From positions 27,508 to 91,507 of the forward strand of contig CANFZC010000002.1 of the NCBI GenBank assembly GCA_947451475.1: a DNA stretch of 64,000 nucleotides. Reading direction: 5' to 3'. Shown in pieces: positions 9,094 through 21,314 of the stretch. The DNA comes from Flavobacteriaceae bacterium (GTDB lineage: Bacteria; Bacteroidota; Bacteroidia; Flavobacteriales; Flavobacteriaceae). Each line of letters starts with the position of its first letter. Position 1 is the stretch's first letter. The notes below the pieces were generated by a model. It did not search any database. It saw only the letters and a program-made list of their open reading frames with translations, and was not told where the DNA came from. The position numbers and the translations under genes are program-made.

Positions 9094-9912
9094 ATGTCTA
9101 CAGCAAAAAAAGATTACAAAAGAATTACGACCAAATCCTTGATTGAAATGAAGTCCAATGGCGAAAAGATTTCGATGCTTACCGCCTATGATTACACCAT
9201 GGCTAAGATTGTGGATTCGGCTGGTGTGGATGTGATCTTGGTAGGTGATTCGGCTAGTAATGTGATGGCGGGTCATGAAACTACCTTACCGATTACCTTG
9301 GACCAGATGATTTATCATGCTTCCTCGGTGGTTAGAGCGGTTGACAGAGCTTTGGTGGTGGTAGATTTACCTTTTGGAAGTTACCAATCGGATCCTAAAG
9401 AGGCGTTGCGTTCGGCGATTCGCATCATGAAAGAAAGTGGAGGCCATGCGGTTAAATTGGAAGGAGGCAGTGAAATTAAGGACAGTATTAAGCGAATTTT
9501 GAATGCTGGGATTCCGGTCATGGGGCACTTAGGATTAACGCCGCAGTCGATTTATAAATTTGGCACCTATACCGTTAGAGCTAAAGAAGAAGCAGAAGCG
9601 GAGCAATTGATTGAAGATGCTAAATTATTGGAGAAGTTGGGTTGTTTTGCTTTGGTATTAGAAAAGATACCCGCTGCTTTGGCCGAGCAAGTTGCCAAAA
9701 CGATTTCGATTCCCGTTATCGGCATAGGTGCTGGTGGTGGAGTGGATGGACAAGTATTGGTGATTCACGATATGCTAGGGATGAACAATGAGTTTAGTCC
9801 GCGTTTCTTGCGTCGCTATTTGAATTTATATGAGCAAATGACTGCTGCGATTGGAACTTATGTAGCTGATGTGAAGTCGGAAGATTTTCCTAATGCTAAC
9901 GAGCAATATTAG
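9094..9912 (+). CDS. panB: 3-methyl-2-oxobutanoate hydroxymethyltransferase
   Basis: [64 protein letters not shown]: characteristic PanB motifs. Confidence 0.95.
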   Translation: MSTAKKDYKRITTKSLIEMKSNGEKISMLTAYDYTMAKIVDSAGVDVILVGDSASNVMAGHETTLPITLDQMIYHASSVVRAVDRALVVVDLPFGSYQSDPKEALRSAIRIMKESGGHAVKLEGGSEIKDSIKRILNAGIPVMGHLGLTPQSIYKFGTYTVRAKEEAEAEQLIEDAKLLEKLGCFALVLEKIPAALAEQVAKTISIPVIGIGAGGGVDGQVLVIHDMLGMNNEFSPRFLRRYLNLYEQMTAAIGTYVADVKSEDFPNANEQY

Positions 9913-9916
9913 TCGT

Positions 9917-10477
9917 ATGACATTCAAGCGGAGCATTGTTATGTTACTTGTTATCAGCTTCTTAGTTTCTTGTCAAAGGAAAGAAGCTAAAAGTGAACAA
10001 TTCGTTCCAAAAAAAACAACTTTAAAAGATTCCGATTTATACTCGAAAGTTTACTATATCTCTACGTCCTTAAATACTGAAAAATGTATGGCTCAAAACG
10101 ATGGATGTGATTGTTGTGATGGGAAAATAGTTTTTTTGGACGGGAATCGATTTATTAGTGATTTCTATTGTATACCCGACGAAGAATTTAACTCTGGTAG
10201 CTTTCAAATTAAAAAAGATAAGCTCATCTTGAATTATGATAAATACCAGGCTGTGTTGGGGCCAGTTAACGAAAATGACATAGATTCTAAAGATACTTTA
10301 CGAGTAGAAAGCAGCAATTGCTCTACCCTTGAATTATCTATTTTTACTTGTCAAAAAAAGATTTTATTCAAAAGTAGTTCCGAATATTATTCTGAAGATC
10401 ATACGACCCATTTTTCAGATGCACTAGCAGCATACAAAAAAAGTGGTGTTTGGAACTTATTAGAAGGTGAAGACTAG
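9917..10477 (+). CDS. Cys-rich hypothetical lipoprotein
   Basis: Lipobox VISFLVSC after a short TM; CMAQNDGCDCCDGK. ORF opens at 9893 inside panB; ATG at 9917 gives a normal signal peptide. Confidence 0.6.
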   Translation: MTFKRSIVMLLVISFLVSCQRKEAKSEQFVPKKTTLKDSDLYSKVYYISTSLNTEKCMAQNDGCDCCDGKIVFLDGNRFISDFYCIPDEEFNSGSFQIKKDKLILNYDKYQAVLGPVNENDIDSKDTLRVESSNCSTLELSIFTCQKKILFKSSSEYYSEDHTTHFSDALAAYKKSGVWNLLEGED

Positions 10478-10480
10478 CCC

Positions 10481-11173
10481 ATGAGTAAAATACTTTCCAC
10501 TAAAGATAATTTGCAGGTACTGCATGAAGACAATCACTTGATTGTGGTGAACAAGCGCGTTGGTGATATCGTGCAGGGCGATAAAACGGGGGACAAACCT
10601 TTATCGGAAGTTGTAAAAGAATACATTAAGGACCGCTATAACAAACCGGGCGAGGTTTTTTTGGGTGTGGTACATCGCTTGGACCGACCGACTACGGGTA
10701 TTGTTGTTTTTGCTAGAACTACCAAGGCTTTGACCCGAATGAATGAATTATTTAGTCAGCGTGAGACTCAGAAAACCTATTGGGCTGTGGTTAAAAATAA
10801 GCCAGCAAAAGCGTCGGATAACTTGGTCCATTTTTTAAAGCGAAACGAGAAGAACAACACTTCAAAAGCGCATAGCAAAGAAGTTCCTGAGAGTAAAAAA
10901 GCCAGTTTGGATTACATTATCATTAAATCACTGGATCACTATCATGTTTTGGAAATCAATCTACATACTGGGAGACATCATCAGATAAGGGCGCAGTTGA
11001 GTGCTATCGGCAGTCCGATTAAAGGCGATTTAAAGTATGGGTTTGACCGCAGTAATCCTGATGGGGGCATTCATCTTCATGCTCGAAAATTAGTTTTTGT
11101 GCATCCTGTAACCAAGGAAACCTTAGTATTGGTAGCCCCTACCCCTATTGATGCACTTTGGAATTCCATTTAA
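10481..11173 (+). CDS. RluA-family pseudouridine synthase
   Basis: GVVHRLDRPTTGIVVFARTTKAL catalytic HRLD motif; HTGRHHQIRAQLSAIGSPIKGD. Confidence 0.9.
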   Translation: MSKILSTKDNLQVLHEDNHLIVVNKRVGDIVQGDKTGDKPLSEVVKEYIKDRYNKPGEVFLGVVHRLDRPTTGIVVFARTTKALTRMNELFSQRETQKTYWAVVKNKPAKASDNLVHFLKRNEKNNTSKAHSKEVPESKKASLDYIIIKSLDHYHVLEINLHTGRHHQIRAQLSAIGSPIKGDLKYGFDRSNPDGGIHLHARKLVFVHPVTKETLVLVAPTPIDALWNSI

Positions 11174-11225
11174 ATGAAAAGTTGTATATTTACGATTACT
11201 TACTAACCTAAAAAGTAACCTTACT

Positions 11226-12563
11226 ATGAAAAAAACCTTTGTATCCTTACTTTTACTTGTTGGATTAAGCGCTGTTGCGCAGGATCATTTTTCGGGTATC
11301 AGTACCTCTAGCCGTGTTGGCATTTTGAATGGTGACCTGAACCCTGCTGAATTTTCACAATTATCTAGAAAATTTGAAGTCAACATTTACGGTTTCAGTT
11401 TTAATGTGGCGAACAACAAAATTGGATTTAGTGATTTGAATTCGGATACCAACTTAGAGGATTTGATTTTTACGGGTACGGATCCTGTGAATATGCGTTT
11501 TGATGCTAAAATCATTGGTCCTAGTTTGGCCATACATATTAAAAAATGGGGATTTGGGATTACCACCAAAGCCAATGTAAAATTTGACGTAGTAGATGTG
11601 GATCCTGTATTTGGAAACGCTATTTACAATAATGAATTACCTCAAAATTTAACGATACTAGACCGTCCTAACAACCAACGTTTGAATGGTATCTCTTATG
11701 GAGAAGTGGGTTTATCAATTGCTCGTACCTTATATGATACAGACAAACAAAGTTTTAGCGCTGGGGTTACTTTAAATTTATTATTCCCAGGTTCGTATTC
11801 GAATTTTGGGATCAGTGATTTGAATGGAAAGATCATTCAAGATGCGACCGGTTCTTATTTAACTACGGACCAACCGGCTAATTTAAATATTGCCTACTCT
11901 GGAAATTTAGCCGATAGTTTTACCAACTTTAGCGATTATAGTAAATCTATTTTTGGAGGTTTGCACGGTATGGCGGCTGATGTTGGATTTAATTATGTTT
12001 TGAAAGACGGCGCCAAAAAATACAAAATCAAAGGAGGATTGGCGATTAAAAACATTGGAAGTATGACTTTTAAGGATAGTAATAATTACTCGACAAATTA
12101 CACCTTTACTACTCAAGGACATGCTCCTTTAGATTTAAGTTTGTTTACCAATATTGATAATTTGGGAGATATCGAATCCATATTAACGCAAAATGGATAT
12201 CTAACTCAAACTCCTGTGAAAAGAGAATTTAAAGTTAACTTACCTACTTTATTAACCTTATATGGTGATCTTAAAATAGTGCCAAAAGTATATGTTACAG
12301 GGTATTTGCAACGAAAATTGAAACAAGATAGTGACAATGATCAAGTGACGGCTTTGAATGTGGTTTCGATTACACCTAGAGTAAATTTGGGCTTTTTTGA
12401 AACCTACCTACCAATATCTAACAATGATATCTCGGGAACGAATGTGGGGTTTGGATTTAGATTGGGAGGATTTTATATAGGTTCGAGTTCGTTGGTTACT
12501 GCCTTGGCAAACGATAGTAAGCAAGCTGATTTATATTTTGGTTTCCGTTGGGCCTTTTTATAA
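11226..12563 (+). CDS. Outer-membrane protein, DUF5723-like
   Basis: Signal peptide ending AVAQ; alternating beta-strand pattern, ends in YFGFRWAFL. Confidence 0.65.
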   Translation: MKKTFVSLLLLVGLSAVAQDHFSGISTSSRVGILNGDLNPAEFSQLSRKFEVNIYGFSFNVANNKIGFSDLNSDTNLEDLIFTGTDPVNMRFDAKIIGPSLAIHIKKWGFGITTKANVKFDVVDVDPVFGNAIYNNELPQNLTILDRPNNQRLNGISYGEVGLSIARTLYDTDKQSFSAGVTLNLLFPGSYSNFGISDLNGKIIQDATGSYLTTDQPANLNIAYSGNLADSFTNFSDYSKSIFGGLHGMAADVGFNYVLKDGAKKYKIKGGLAIKNIGSMTFKDSNNYSTNYTFTTQGHAPLDLSLFTNIDNLGDIESILTQNGYLTQTPVKREFKVNLPTLLTLYGDLKIVPKVYVTGYLQRKLKQDSDNDQVTALNVVSITPRVNLGFFETYLPISNNDISGTNVGFGFRLGGFYIGSSSLVTALANDSKQADLYFGFRWAFL

Positions 12564-12613
12564 TAGTAATTCTTTAATGCTCGTTAGTTCCTTGTTCAAG
12601 AAAAGCCGTCGTT

Positions 12614-13945
12614 ATGCCTTATAAATTAGACATTCACTATAGAAAGCAAAGCTTAGTAAAGTTATTGGCATGTATTCAATCCCATGAGGAGGAAATCATT
12701 AAGGCCGTCTTTGCTGATTTTAAGAAACCTGCTTTTGAGGTGGTAGCTACCGAAACTAGTTATATTGAAGCAGAATTAAAATATACGATTAAAAACATGG
12801 AGAAATGGGCAAAACCAGCAATGGTTTTGCCTTCTTTTTTGAATTTCCCTTCTTTGGACTTTATTTACAAAGAACCTTATGGAAAGGTTTTTGTTATTGC
12901 CCCTTGGAATTATCCTTATCAATTGGCTTTATCTCCCTTGATAGCGGCCGTTGCGGCTGGAAATCAAGTAGTGGTTAAACCTTCAGAGTTAACACCTCAT
13001 ACTTCAGCTGTGATCGCTAAAATCATTAGGGCAACTTTTGACGAAAGCCATGTTACTTGCATTGAAGGCGGGGTAGAAGAGACACAAGCCTTATTGGCCC
13101 AACGTTGGGATTATATCTTTTTCACGGGCAGTAGTAGTGTGGGGAAAATTGTGGCACAGGCCGCGGCGAAACACTTGACTCCTGTTACTTTAGAATTGGG
13201 TGGTAAAAACCCTTGTATTATCGATGCTAGTGCTGACTTGAAACTTGCCGCTAAGCGGATTGTATGGGGCAAGTTTATCAATGCTGGACAAACCTGCATT
13301 GCCCCCGACTATCTATTGGTTGCAGAAACGGTTAAAGATTCTCTAGTTTCACTTTTAAAAGCGGAAATACAATTAGCGTTTGGAGCAAATCCGGAGGCTT
13401 CGCCTGATTATGGCCGTATTGTCAATGAAAAAAACTGGAGGCGCTTGGTTGCCTTGTTGGAAAATGAAACAGTGCTTTATGGGGGTGAGTCTACAATTGC
13501 CGATTGTTATTTGTCGCCTACTCTTTTGGACGAATCCCAATTGGATAGTTTGGTAATGCATGGGGAGATTTTTGGTCCGATCCTACCGATAATTAGTTAT
13601 CGAACCGAGGAAGATCTTGCTCACTATATTTTACATTACGAAAAACCACTTGCGCTTTATGCCTTTACAACGAATACTACCTTTGCTGAGAAAATAATTA
13701 CGCAATACTCATTTGGCGGGGGTTGTATCAACGATACTTTAGTTCAATTTACCAATAAGCGATTGCCCTTTGGAGGGGTAGGCCAAAGTGGCATCGGTGC
13801 GTATCATGGCACTTATAGTTTTGCATTATTCTCCCATCATAAGTCCATCGTTAAAAAAGGAAATTGGTTAGACATCCCTACACGATATGCTCCATACGCT
13901 GGAAAAATTAAACTTATAAAAAAAGTGATGGGGTGGTTTTCTTAG
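12614..13945 (+). CDS. Aldehyde dehydrogenase (class 3-like)
   Basis: APWNYPYQLAL, FTGSSSVGKIV, VTLELGGKNPCII, NAGQTCIAPDY, GEIFGPILP. Confidence 0.92.
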   Translation: MPYKLDIHYRKQSLVKLLACIQSHEEEIIKAVFADFKKPAFEVVATETSYIEAELKYTIKNMEKWAKPAMVLPSFLNFPSLDFIYKEPYGKVFVIAPWNYPYQLALSPLIAAVAAGNQVVVKPSELTPHTSAVIAKIIRATFDESHVTCIEGGVEETQALLAQRWDYIFFTGSSSVGKIVAQAAAKHLTPVTLELGGKNPCIIDASADLKLAAKRIVWGKFINAGQTCIAPDYLLVAETVKDSLVSLLKAEIQLAFGANPEASPDYGRIVNEKNWRRLVALLENETVLYGGESTIADCYLSPTLLDESQLDSLVMHGEIFGPILPIISYRTEEDLAHYILHYEKPLALYAFTTNTTFAEKIITQYSFGGGCINDTLVQFTNKRLPFGGVGQSGIGAYHGTYSFALFSHHKSIVKKGNWLDIPTRYAPYAGKIKLIKKVMGWFS

Positions 13946-14044
13946 CACGTCAAAAAATATACCTAATATCTCTATTTTTTATGTATATTGTAGCAGTAAT
14001 TTTTGTGAAAGCCATTTTGTTTAATTGAAAAAAAGTGTACTCCT

Positions 14045-17000
14045 TTGACTAACCTAGTTTCTTTTGCAAATATTAATAGTTATATAATAATTTGTCTATT
14101 ATTATTTATTCTATTACTATTCTATTTCGCTATAAATAAAACGTTACGGAACAGACTAAACCTCAAAAAAAACTATTCTGAATTTGAGCCCAAGGAAGAG
14201 CAATTTAGAATATATTTCCTTTTTTTTGGTATTACTATTCCTTTAATTGAAACTATTGTTGAAGTATTTCATTTAAGAGAGAGCAATCACGTAGCGATTA
14301 ATTTTAGTGTAGGAGGTATTTTATTGTTATTTTACTTTTTAACAACTAAATACAAGTTTTTCAATCGGCATATCAAAGCTATTTTTACCGTATTCTATTT
14401 TACTTATTTTTTATTTATAGTATACAATGTCTTTTATGAACCTTTTGAATTACTACCCTACTTAGTTTTAGTAGTGGCCTTGTTCTTATCGTACTTCGTC
14501 ATTAAAAACATCATTCAGTATTGGATCTTTGTCGTGCTCTTGTTTACGTATTTTATCATCGCCTATCAATTAGAGATCATTGAACATAAACAAATCATCC
14601 TCTTAATTTGTGCCTTTTTATCGATAATAGCAATACACGTTTCGCGGCATTTAGCCTTACTTGAAACTAGAAATAAATTCATCTTCTCTGACATTATTGT
14701 AAACAACGGAAATTCCTTAATTATCACAACTAATCGAAAAGGTGAAGTATCCTTTTGCAGTGAATCTGTAGAAGAAATATTGGGTTATAAAGTGGAGGAA
14801 ATGATGGGTATGGGATTTTGGGAACTCACCGAAGACCCCGAATTTATAGGAGAAGCCTACCATGACACCTTTGTTGACAACCGATTGCACATTAGAAAAT
14901 TAAAAACCAAAAGTGGCGATTATAAATTTATCCAATGGAAAGACAAAAAGTATTCTGACAATATTTCAATTGGAATAGGTCAAGATGTTACAGAACAGGT
15001 TAACATAAAAGACCAATACCGAAGTTTAATTGAATCGGCTGCTGATTTAATTTATGAGATTGATTTGGATGCTATGGTAACTTATGTTAATCATTTTACC
15101 GAATTAACTTTGGGTTATTCTAGAGAGGATATTTTACATAAACGATATACTCATTTTATTCGAAAAGATTATTTAGAATATGTAGTTGATTTCTATAAAG
15201 CAACTCCAAATGAAGCGCGAGAATATAACGACCTTGTTTTTCCATTGCAAAAAAAAGATGGTGAAACCATTTGGGTTTCACAAAAAGTTACTCAAAAAAA
15301 AGACCAAAAAGGCGAGGTTATAGGGTTTTCTGCCATTGCGCGTGATATTACATTAGTAAAAAACTTAGAAATTGAGCATTATAACAGGAGTAAGAAAGTT
15401 AGAACCCATAATGAAACCCTGAAAAAATTAACGTCCCAAAGTTATTCGAACAAAGATGCTTTTATTACCATTTTAAAAAACATTCTTAAGGTTGCTGGTA
15501 CCAATTGTTCCATAGACCGCGTAAGCTATTGGACCTATTTTACGGATGGGTTGCGTTGTGAGAGTTTATATTATTTACAGAGCGATCGGTATGAGAAAAA
15601 CTATTTTATTCCCAATGAAAATTACCCTAATTATTTCAAGTATATAGAAACGGGTGCTCAAATTGTAGCTTCTAACGTTTATAATAATAACATCACTCAA
15701 GAATTATGTTTGGATTATTTTCCAAAAAACAATATCAAGTCGTTGCTTGACACCCCTATTTTTTTGAATGGAAAAATTGTAGGTATTTTATGTTTTGAAA
15801 AAATAGACATCGCGATTGAATGGGATAATGAGGATATTAATTTTGCCCGTTCCATAGCTGATTTAATTGCCATAGCCCTTGAAGCTCAAATGCGCATTGA
15901 AGCAGAAAAAAAACTAACCTATAAAAGTGATATCCTTATTGAAATCATTAAAAACACGGAAAAGTTTTTATTATCAAAGAATACCGATGAAATTTTTTCA
16001 GGGATTCTAGAGACCATTGGCAACGTAACGAATGTGGACAAGCTCTCCTTTTTTGAAAATCATGCCGGTTCTCAAACTTATGAGCAAAAGTTTAGATGGA
16101 CCTCTGAAGCCAAATCACTTACTCCTCCTAATCCTGACTTGGTCAGTGTTCCCCATGGTGTATTTCCGAGTATAACAGCTCAAATGAATGAAAATAAAAT
16201 TTATTACAACATCGTCAAAAAAATTACAGACGAACAATCAAGAGCGTTTTTACAAAAACTAGGAACCAAATCCATTTTATTCATTCCGATCTTTATAAAA
16301 TCAGCCTTTTATGGATTTATAGTTTTTGATGATTCCACCAATGAACGAGAATGGTCTACGGATGAAATTAGTGCTTTGCAAACCTTGACCAACAACATTT
16401 CCTATGCTATAGAGCGCAACATTAACGAATCGATGCTGCAAGAAAGTGAGGAAAAATTCAAGTTGTTAGCGAACAATATACCAGGTACAGTACATCTTTC
16501 TAAATATGACGAGAAGTGGTCTAAAATATACCTTAATGACGAAATTGAAACCTTAACGGGTTATCCGAAAGAAGACTTTTTAAACAACAAAATATACTAC
16601 ATAGATTTAGTACACCCTGATGATTTAAAAATCGTTGAGTCCAACGCTAGTGAGTTATTTAAGAGAAAACAGAAAGTACATTTAATCTACCGTATCATTA
16701 ACAAATCGGGCGAATATATATGGGTTGAAGAGTTTGGCGAACCTATTTTTAAAGATGATGACATTGTTTATATCGTAGGGATTTTTATTGATATCACTAA
16801 AAGAATCGAAGCAGAAGAAGCCATTACAGCTAAAAATTATGCTGAAGCTGCCAACCGAGCTAAATCGGAATTTTTGGCGAATATGAGTCATGAAATACGC
16901 ACGCCGCTTAATGGTATAATAGGCTTTACTGAATTATTAATGAATACCGAATTAGAAAGTATTCAAAAAAAATACATGAATACCATCAATCAATCGGCCA

Positions 17001-17998
17001 ATGCATTAATGGAAGTCATAAATAATATATTAGATTTCTCAAAGATTGAATCGGGCAAATTGGAATTGAATATTGAAAAAATTAACCTTTATGAATTGGC
17101 CAACCAAGTCGTAGATTTAATAAAATTTGAAGCCGACCATAAAAACCTTGAATTGCATTTGAACATTATGGAAACGGTTCCAAAGTACATTTGGATTGAT
17201 TACATTCGTTTAAAACAAGTGTTGATTAACTTATTGGGGAATGCCGTTAAGTTTACTGAAAAAGGCTCGATTAAGCTATCTATTTCGGTTATAGAAATGA
17301 TAGAAGACAAGAACGTTAAACTGAAATTTTCTGTAAAGGATACGGGAATAGGCATTAAAAAGAATAATGAATTAAAAATATTTGAAGCATTTTCGCAGGA
17401 AGATAGTTCGACCACTAAAAAATTCGGGGGTACTGGCTTAGGATTGTCCATTTCGAACCAGCTTTTAGGACTTATGAATAGTAAGTTAGAACTTCAAAGT
17501 GAAGTAGCAAAAGGGAGCGATTTTAACTTCCTGATTGAAGTGGACTATTCTAACGAATTATTAGAATCAGATAAAACCGATGCTATAAATAAATCTATTC
17601 ATAAAACCGCAGTGGCTAGTCTAGATGCCAAAACGATTTACATCGCGGAAGACAATAAGATCAATATGCTTTTGGCAAAAACACTAATTAAACAAATATT
17701 GCCAAACTCTGAAATTCATGAATTTGGAAACGGTAAGGAAGTATATGAGCAAACACAACAATTGTTGCCTGATTTAATCTTGATGGACATTCAAATGCCT
17801 ATCATGAATGGATATGAATCCTCCGAGCACATAAGAAAATTGACCAACACCGAAAACATTCCTATCATTGCATTAACAGCAGGGACTATCGTTGGAGAAA
17901 AAGAAAAGTGTATTGAACACGGCATGAATGATTACATTCCGAAACCCATAGACAAAGATCTCTTAGAAAACATCATTAAAAAGCACTTGAGCAACTAA
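14045..17998 (+). CDS. Membrane-anchored multi-PAS/GAF hybrid histidine kinase with REC domain
   Basis: N-terminal hydrophobic helices; several PAS/GAF-like regions; [60 protein letters not shown] start in the ORF track. Confidence 0.88.
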   Translation: MTNLVSFANINSYIIICLLLFILLLFYFAINKTLRNRLNLKKNYSEFEPKEEQFRIYFLFFGITIPLIETIVEVFHLRESNHVAINFSVGGILLLFYFLTTKYKFFNRHIKAIFTVFYFTYFLFIVYNVFYEPFELLPYLVLVVALFLSYFVIKNIIQYWIFVVLLFTYFIIAYQLEIIEHKQIILLICAFLSIIAIHVSRHLALLETRNKFIFSDIIVNNGNSLIITTNRKGEVSFCSESVEEILGYKVEEMMGMGFWELTEDPEFIGEAYHDTFVDNRLHIRKLKTKSGDYKFIQWKDKKYSDNISIGIGQDVTEQVNIKDQYRSLIESAADLIYEIDLDAMVTYVNHFTELTLGYSREDILHKRYTHFIRKDYLEYVVDFYKATPNEAREYNDLVFPLQKKDGETIWVSQKVTQKKDQKGEVIGFSAIARDITLVKNLEIEHYNRSKKVRTHNETLKKLTSQSYSNKDAFITILKNILKVAGTNCSIDRVSYWTYFTDGLRCESLYYLQSDRYEKNYFIPNENYPNYFKYIETGAQIVASNVYNNNITQELCLDYFPKNNIKSLLDTPIFLNGKIVGILCFEKIDIAIEWDNEDINFARSIADLIAIALEAQMRIEAEKKLTYKSDILIEIIKNTEKFLLSKNTDEIFSGILETIGNVTNVDKLSFFENHAGSQTYEQKFRWTSEAKSLTPPNPDLVSVPHGVFPSITAQMNENKIYYNIVKKITDEQSRAFLQKLGTKSILFIPIFIKSAFYGFIVFDDSTNEREWSTDEISALQTLTNNISYAIERNINESMLQESEEKFKLLANNIPGTVHLSKYDEKWSKIYLNDEIETLTGYPKEDFLNNKIYYIDLVHPDDLKIVESNASELFKRKQKVHLIYRIINKSGEYIWVEEFGEPIFKDDDIVYIVGIFIDITKRIEAEEAITAKNYAEAANRAKSEFLANMSHEIRTPLNGIIGFTELLMNTELESIQKKYMNTINQSANALMEVINNILDFSKIESGKLELNIEKINLYELANQVVDLIKFEADHKNLELHLNIMETVPKYIWIDYIRLKQVLINLLGNAVKFTEKGSIKLSISVIEMIEDKNVKLKFSVKDTGIGIKKNNELKIFEAFSQEDSSTTKKFGGTGLGLSISNQLLGLMNSKLELQSEVAKGSDFNFLIEVDYSNELLESDKTDAINKSIHKTAVASLDAKTIYIAEDNKINMLLAKTLIKQILPNSEIHEFGNGKEVYEQTQQLLPDLILMDIQMPIMNGYESSEHIRKLTNTENIPIIALTAGTIVGEKEKCIEHGMNDYIPKPIDKDLLENIIKKHLSN

Positions 17999-18324
17999 CA
18001 TTGCGTTCTTTGCTTATTAAATTCTATTATAAGCAGACAAGCTATAAACAATCCGTTTTATTTTCAACTAGGCTGCATAATCACCACCCTATTGATGCTC
18101 TATTAATTTGAAAAATACTCGGGATTAGTTCTTTAGGACGGGAATCCAAAATCACTATTTCTGTAAAAGAATCGTATTTATTTTAATCGAAAATTAGAAT
18201 ATAAAAAATTAAAAACTTTTTTATTGCATTAATCGTAATTCGGTTGTCATCTAGTAATTTATTGAGGTAATCTGAATTCAAAATGCACTTGTCTTATTTA
18301 ATTTTGCCTAGCAAAAAATTAAAC

Positions 18325-19680
18325 ATGATAACAGTAGGACTTGACAGTATAGCATTTCATTTTTCAAAACTTTACCTTCCGATTACCACTTTGGCTGAAA
18401 ACCGTGCTTTAGAGCCTGAAAAACTAATCAAAGGGTTGGGATTGCATAAAATGAGCTTTCTGGATGTACATGAAGATGTCGTTACTTTGGCTTCCAATGC
18501 GGCATTAAAGTTAATTAAGCAAGAAAATCTAAACCCTTCGGAAATCCACCGAATATATGTTGGCACCGAAAGCGGTGTGGACAGTTCCAAACCTATAGGT
18601 TCCTATGTAGTGTCCCTTTTAGAAAGTCAGTTTGGAGAAAAAAGTATGGAGCACTGTGATGTGGTAGATTTAACCTTTGCTTGCATTGGCGCAGTAGATG
18701 CTTTACAAAATTGTTTGGATTACATTCGCCTTAATCCTGGTAAAAGGGCAATCGTTATTGCATCCGATAATGCGAAATACGATTTAAATTCTACCGGAGA
18801 ATATACCCAAGGAGCGGGTGCCATAGCCCTGTTGATTAGTGCTGATCCAAGAATACTCAGTTTTTCTAAAGAAGTGGGCGTTTCAACGCAAGGCACTTTT
18901 GATTTCTTTAAGCCTAGACGCCATTTAAATAAAGAAACAGGATTACAACTAAAAGGCAATCCTGAATGGCATGGGGTATTAGAGAATGACATTAGTATCT
19001 ATAAAGAGCAACCCGTATTTGACGGTCAGTATTCTAATCAATGCTATATAAATCGAATTACGGGTGCCTATGAACATTATAAAATTGAGAGTAATCAAAG
19101 CGGAAAACTTTATGAGAATTGGGTTTCTATTTTGATGCACCTGCCCTATTGTTTTCAAGGAAGGAGAACATTTATCGAATTATATGCTAATGAGAATCCG
19201 GAATTACTTGCTTCTCAAGTGGGTGAATCCGACAAAGACAAAATTAAGGCATTGGTTAAAAGTGACGACTATTTACAACTGGTTAACGAGAAAATTTTAC
19301 CTTCAGAAATTGCTTCGGGTCAGGTAGGCAACATCTATACTGGCTCTATTTTCTTGGGATTGTTATCGACTCTTTGCTATCATTTTCATGAGCAAACAGT
19401 CTTAGCTTCGAAAAAAATGGGCTTTATCGCTTATGGAAGTGGTTCGAAATCTAAGGTATTTGAAGCAGAAGTGGTTGAGGGCTGGGAACGTCAAATTGAG
19501 AAAGCACCGTTATTTGAGTCTTTGCGACAGCGCACTGCCCTTGATTTTGTTACTTATGAAAAATTGCACAAGAAGGAACTAGTCACTTCAGTCGTAGCCC
19601 CAGCTAGTGAATTTTATTTGGAGCGTATTGAAAAGGAAAACCCGGTCTTGGTTGGCGCCCGATATTACAGATTTGACTAA
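18325..19680 (+). CDS. Hydroxymethylglutaryl-CoA synthase
   Basis: ITVGLDSIAFHFSKLYLP; ...GVDSSKPIGSYV, DLTFACIGAVDALQNCLDYI active-site Cys region; likely start 18325 rather than 18283. Confidence 0.88.
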   Translation: MITVGLDSIAFHFSKLYLPITTLAENRALEPEKLIKGLGLHKMSFLDVHEDVVTLASNAALKLIKQENLNPSEIHRIYVGTESGVDSSKPIGSYVVSLLESQFGEKSMEHCDVVDLTFACIGAVDALQNCLDYIRLNPGKRAIVIASDNAKYDLNSTGEYTQGAGAIALLISADPRILSFSKEVGVSTQGTFDFFKPRRHLNKETGLQLKGNPEWHGVLENDISIYKEQPVFDGQYSNQCYINRITGAYEHYKIESNQSGKLYENWVSILMHLPYCFQGRRTFIELYANENPELLASQVGESDKDKIKALVKSDDYLQLVNEKILPSEIASGQVGNIYTGSIFLGLLSTLCYHFHEQTVLASKKMGFIAYGSGSKSKVFEAEVVEGWERQIEKAPLFESLRQRTALDFVTYEKLHKKELVTSVVAPASEFYLERIEKENPVLVGARYYRFD

Positions 19681-19685
19681 CTAAA

Positions 19686-21221
19686 TCAACCCAACCAACC
19701 GTCTCTATCCAAACTTCGATATTGTATTGCTTCTGCAATGTGGTTGGAGTTTACGGATTCAGATTGTTCTAAATCGGCTATCGTTCTCGCTACTTTTAAG
19801 ATTCTGTCATAGGCACGTGCAGAAAGATTTAGACGTTCCATTGCTGTTTTTAAAAGTTGTAAAGAAGAGGCTTCCAGAGCACAATACGCTCGTAATTGTT
19901 TGGTGCTCATCTGAGCATTATAATGAATTGAATTCAAACCTTCAAAGCGCAAGGATTGAATTTCGCGTGCTTTAGTAACGCGTTCTCTAATGAGTACACT
20001 GCTTTCTGCCGGTCTTGTTTCAGTTAGTTTTTCAAAAGGGACAGGCGTCACTTCAATGTGAATATCAATGCGGTCTAAAAGAGGTCCCGAAATTTTGCTT
20101 AAATACCGTTGCATTTCGGCAGGTGAGGAACTTACGGGAGCATCAGGATCATTAAAATAGCCGCCAGGGCTTGGATTCATGCTCGCCACCAACATAAAAG
20201 AAGAAGGATAGGTAATGGTAAATTTGGCTCTTGAAATAGTTACTTCGCGATCTTCTAGGGGTTGACGCATCACTTCTAATACCTCTCGTTTGAATTCGGG
20301 TAGTTCATCTAGAAATAGTACCCCGTTGTGGGCTAGGGATATTTCTCCCGGTTGGGGATAACTCCCCCCTCCTACTAAAGAAACGGATGATGCGGTATGG
20401 TGAGGACTTCTAAAAGGCCTTTGATTCATTAAACCAGCCTCTTTAATCTTACCAGCCACACTGTGAATTTTGGTCGTTTCTAAGGCTTCATTTAGAGTCA
20501 TTGGCGGTAATATACTAGGGAGTCGTTTCGCGAGCATTGTTTTACCAGAGCCCGGAGGCCCTATTAAAATAATGTTATGTCCGCCTGCAGCGGCAATTTC
20601 CATGCATCTTTTTATGCTTTCTTGTCCTTTGACATCGGCAAAATCGAATTCGGGAAATTCTAATGTTTTATAAAATTCATCATGCGTATTTATTACTGTG
20701 GGTTCTAACGTTCCATTTCCAGCAAAAAAATCGATTACTTCCACCACGTTTTCTATTCCGTATACCTCTAAACCCGTTACAATTGCTGCTTCTTTAACGT
20801 TTTGTATGGGAAGAAAAAACCCTTTAAACCCTTCTTCTTTGGCTTTAATTGCGATGGACAAGGCCCCTTTTATGGGTTGTAAGCTACCATCTAAAGAAAG
20901 TTCACCCATGATGATGTACTTTTCTAATTCTGCTGCTTTAATTTGGTTAGAGGCTGTTAAAATACCGATAGCAAGTGTTAAATCGTAGGCAGAACCTTCT
21001 TTACGCAAATCTGCAGGCGCCATGTTGACCGTGATTTTCTTACCGGGCCAATGATATCCATTATTTTTTAATGCTGCTGCAATACGGAAGCTACTTTCTT
21101 TTATGGCATTATCGGGTAAACCTACTAAGTGATAACCAATTCCACTATCGGTATTTACTTCTACCGTGATTGTAGTTGCTTGCACACCAAAAACAGCACT
21201 TCCGTAAACTTTTACTAACAT
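19686..21221 (-). CDS. YifB/ComM family Mg chelatase-like AAA ATPase
   Basis: [76 protein letters not shown]. Confidence 0.93.
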   Translation of the reverse strand: MLVKVYGSAVFGVQATTITVEVNTDSGIGYHLVGLPDNAIKESSFRIAAALKNNGYHWPGKKITVNMAPADLRKEGSAYDLTLAIGILTASNQIKAAELEKYIIMGELSLDGSLQPIKGALSIAIKAKEEGFKGFFLPIQNVKEAAIVTGLEVYGIENVVEVIDFFAGNGTLEPTVINTHDEFYKTLEFPEFDFADVKGQESIKRCMEIAAAGGHNIILIGPPGSGKTMLAKRLPSILPPMTLNEALETTKIHSVAGKIKEAGLMNQRPFRSPHHTASSVSLVGGGSYPQPGEISLAHNGVLFLDELPEFKREVLEVMRQPLEDREVTISRAKFTITYPSSFMLVASMNPSPGGYFNDPDAPVSSSPAEMQRYLSKISGPLLDRIDIHIEVTPVPFEKLTETRPAESSVLIRERVTKAREIQSLRFEGLNSIHYNAQMSTKQLRAYCALEASSLQLLKTAMERLNLSARAYDRILKVARTIADLEQSESVNSNHIAEAIQYRSLDRDGWLG

Positions 21222-21314
21222 ATCTTATTTTATTACAGAATAAAAATAATAAAATAGTTACAAAAAAATTAAAATAAGGAAGAAAAAAATTATAAAAATA
21301 AGTAATTAGATAGG

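Noticed and set aside
8826-9276. Minus-strand ORFs 8826-9008 and 9022-9276
   Set aside because: First spans the intergenic palindrome without a coding signature; second overlaps panB. Neither has a credible product.
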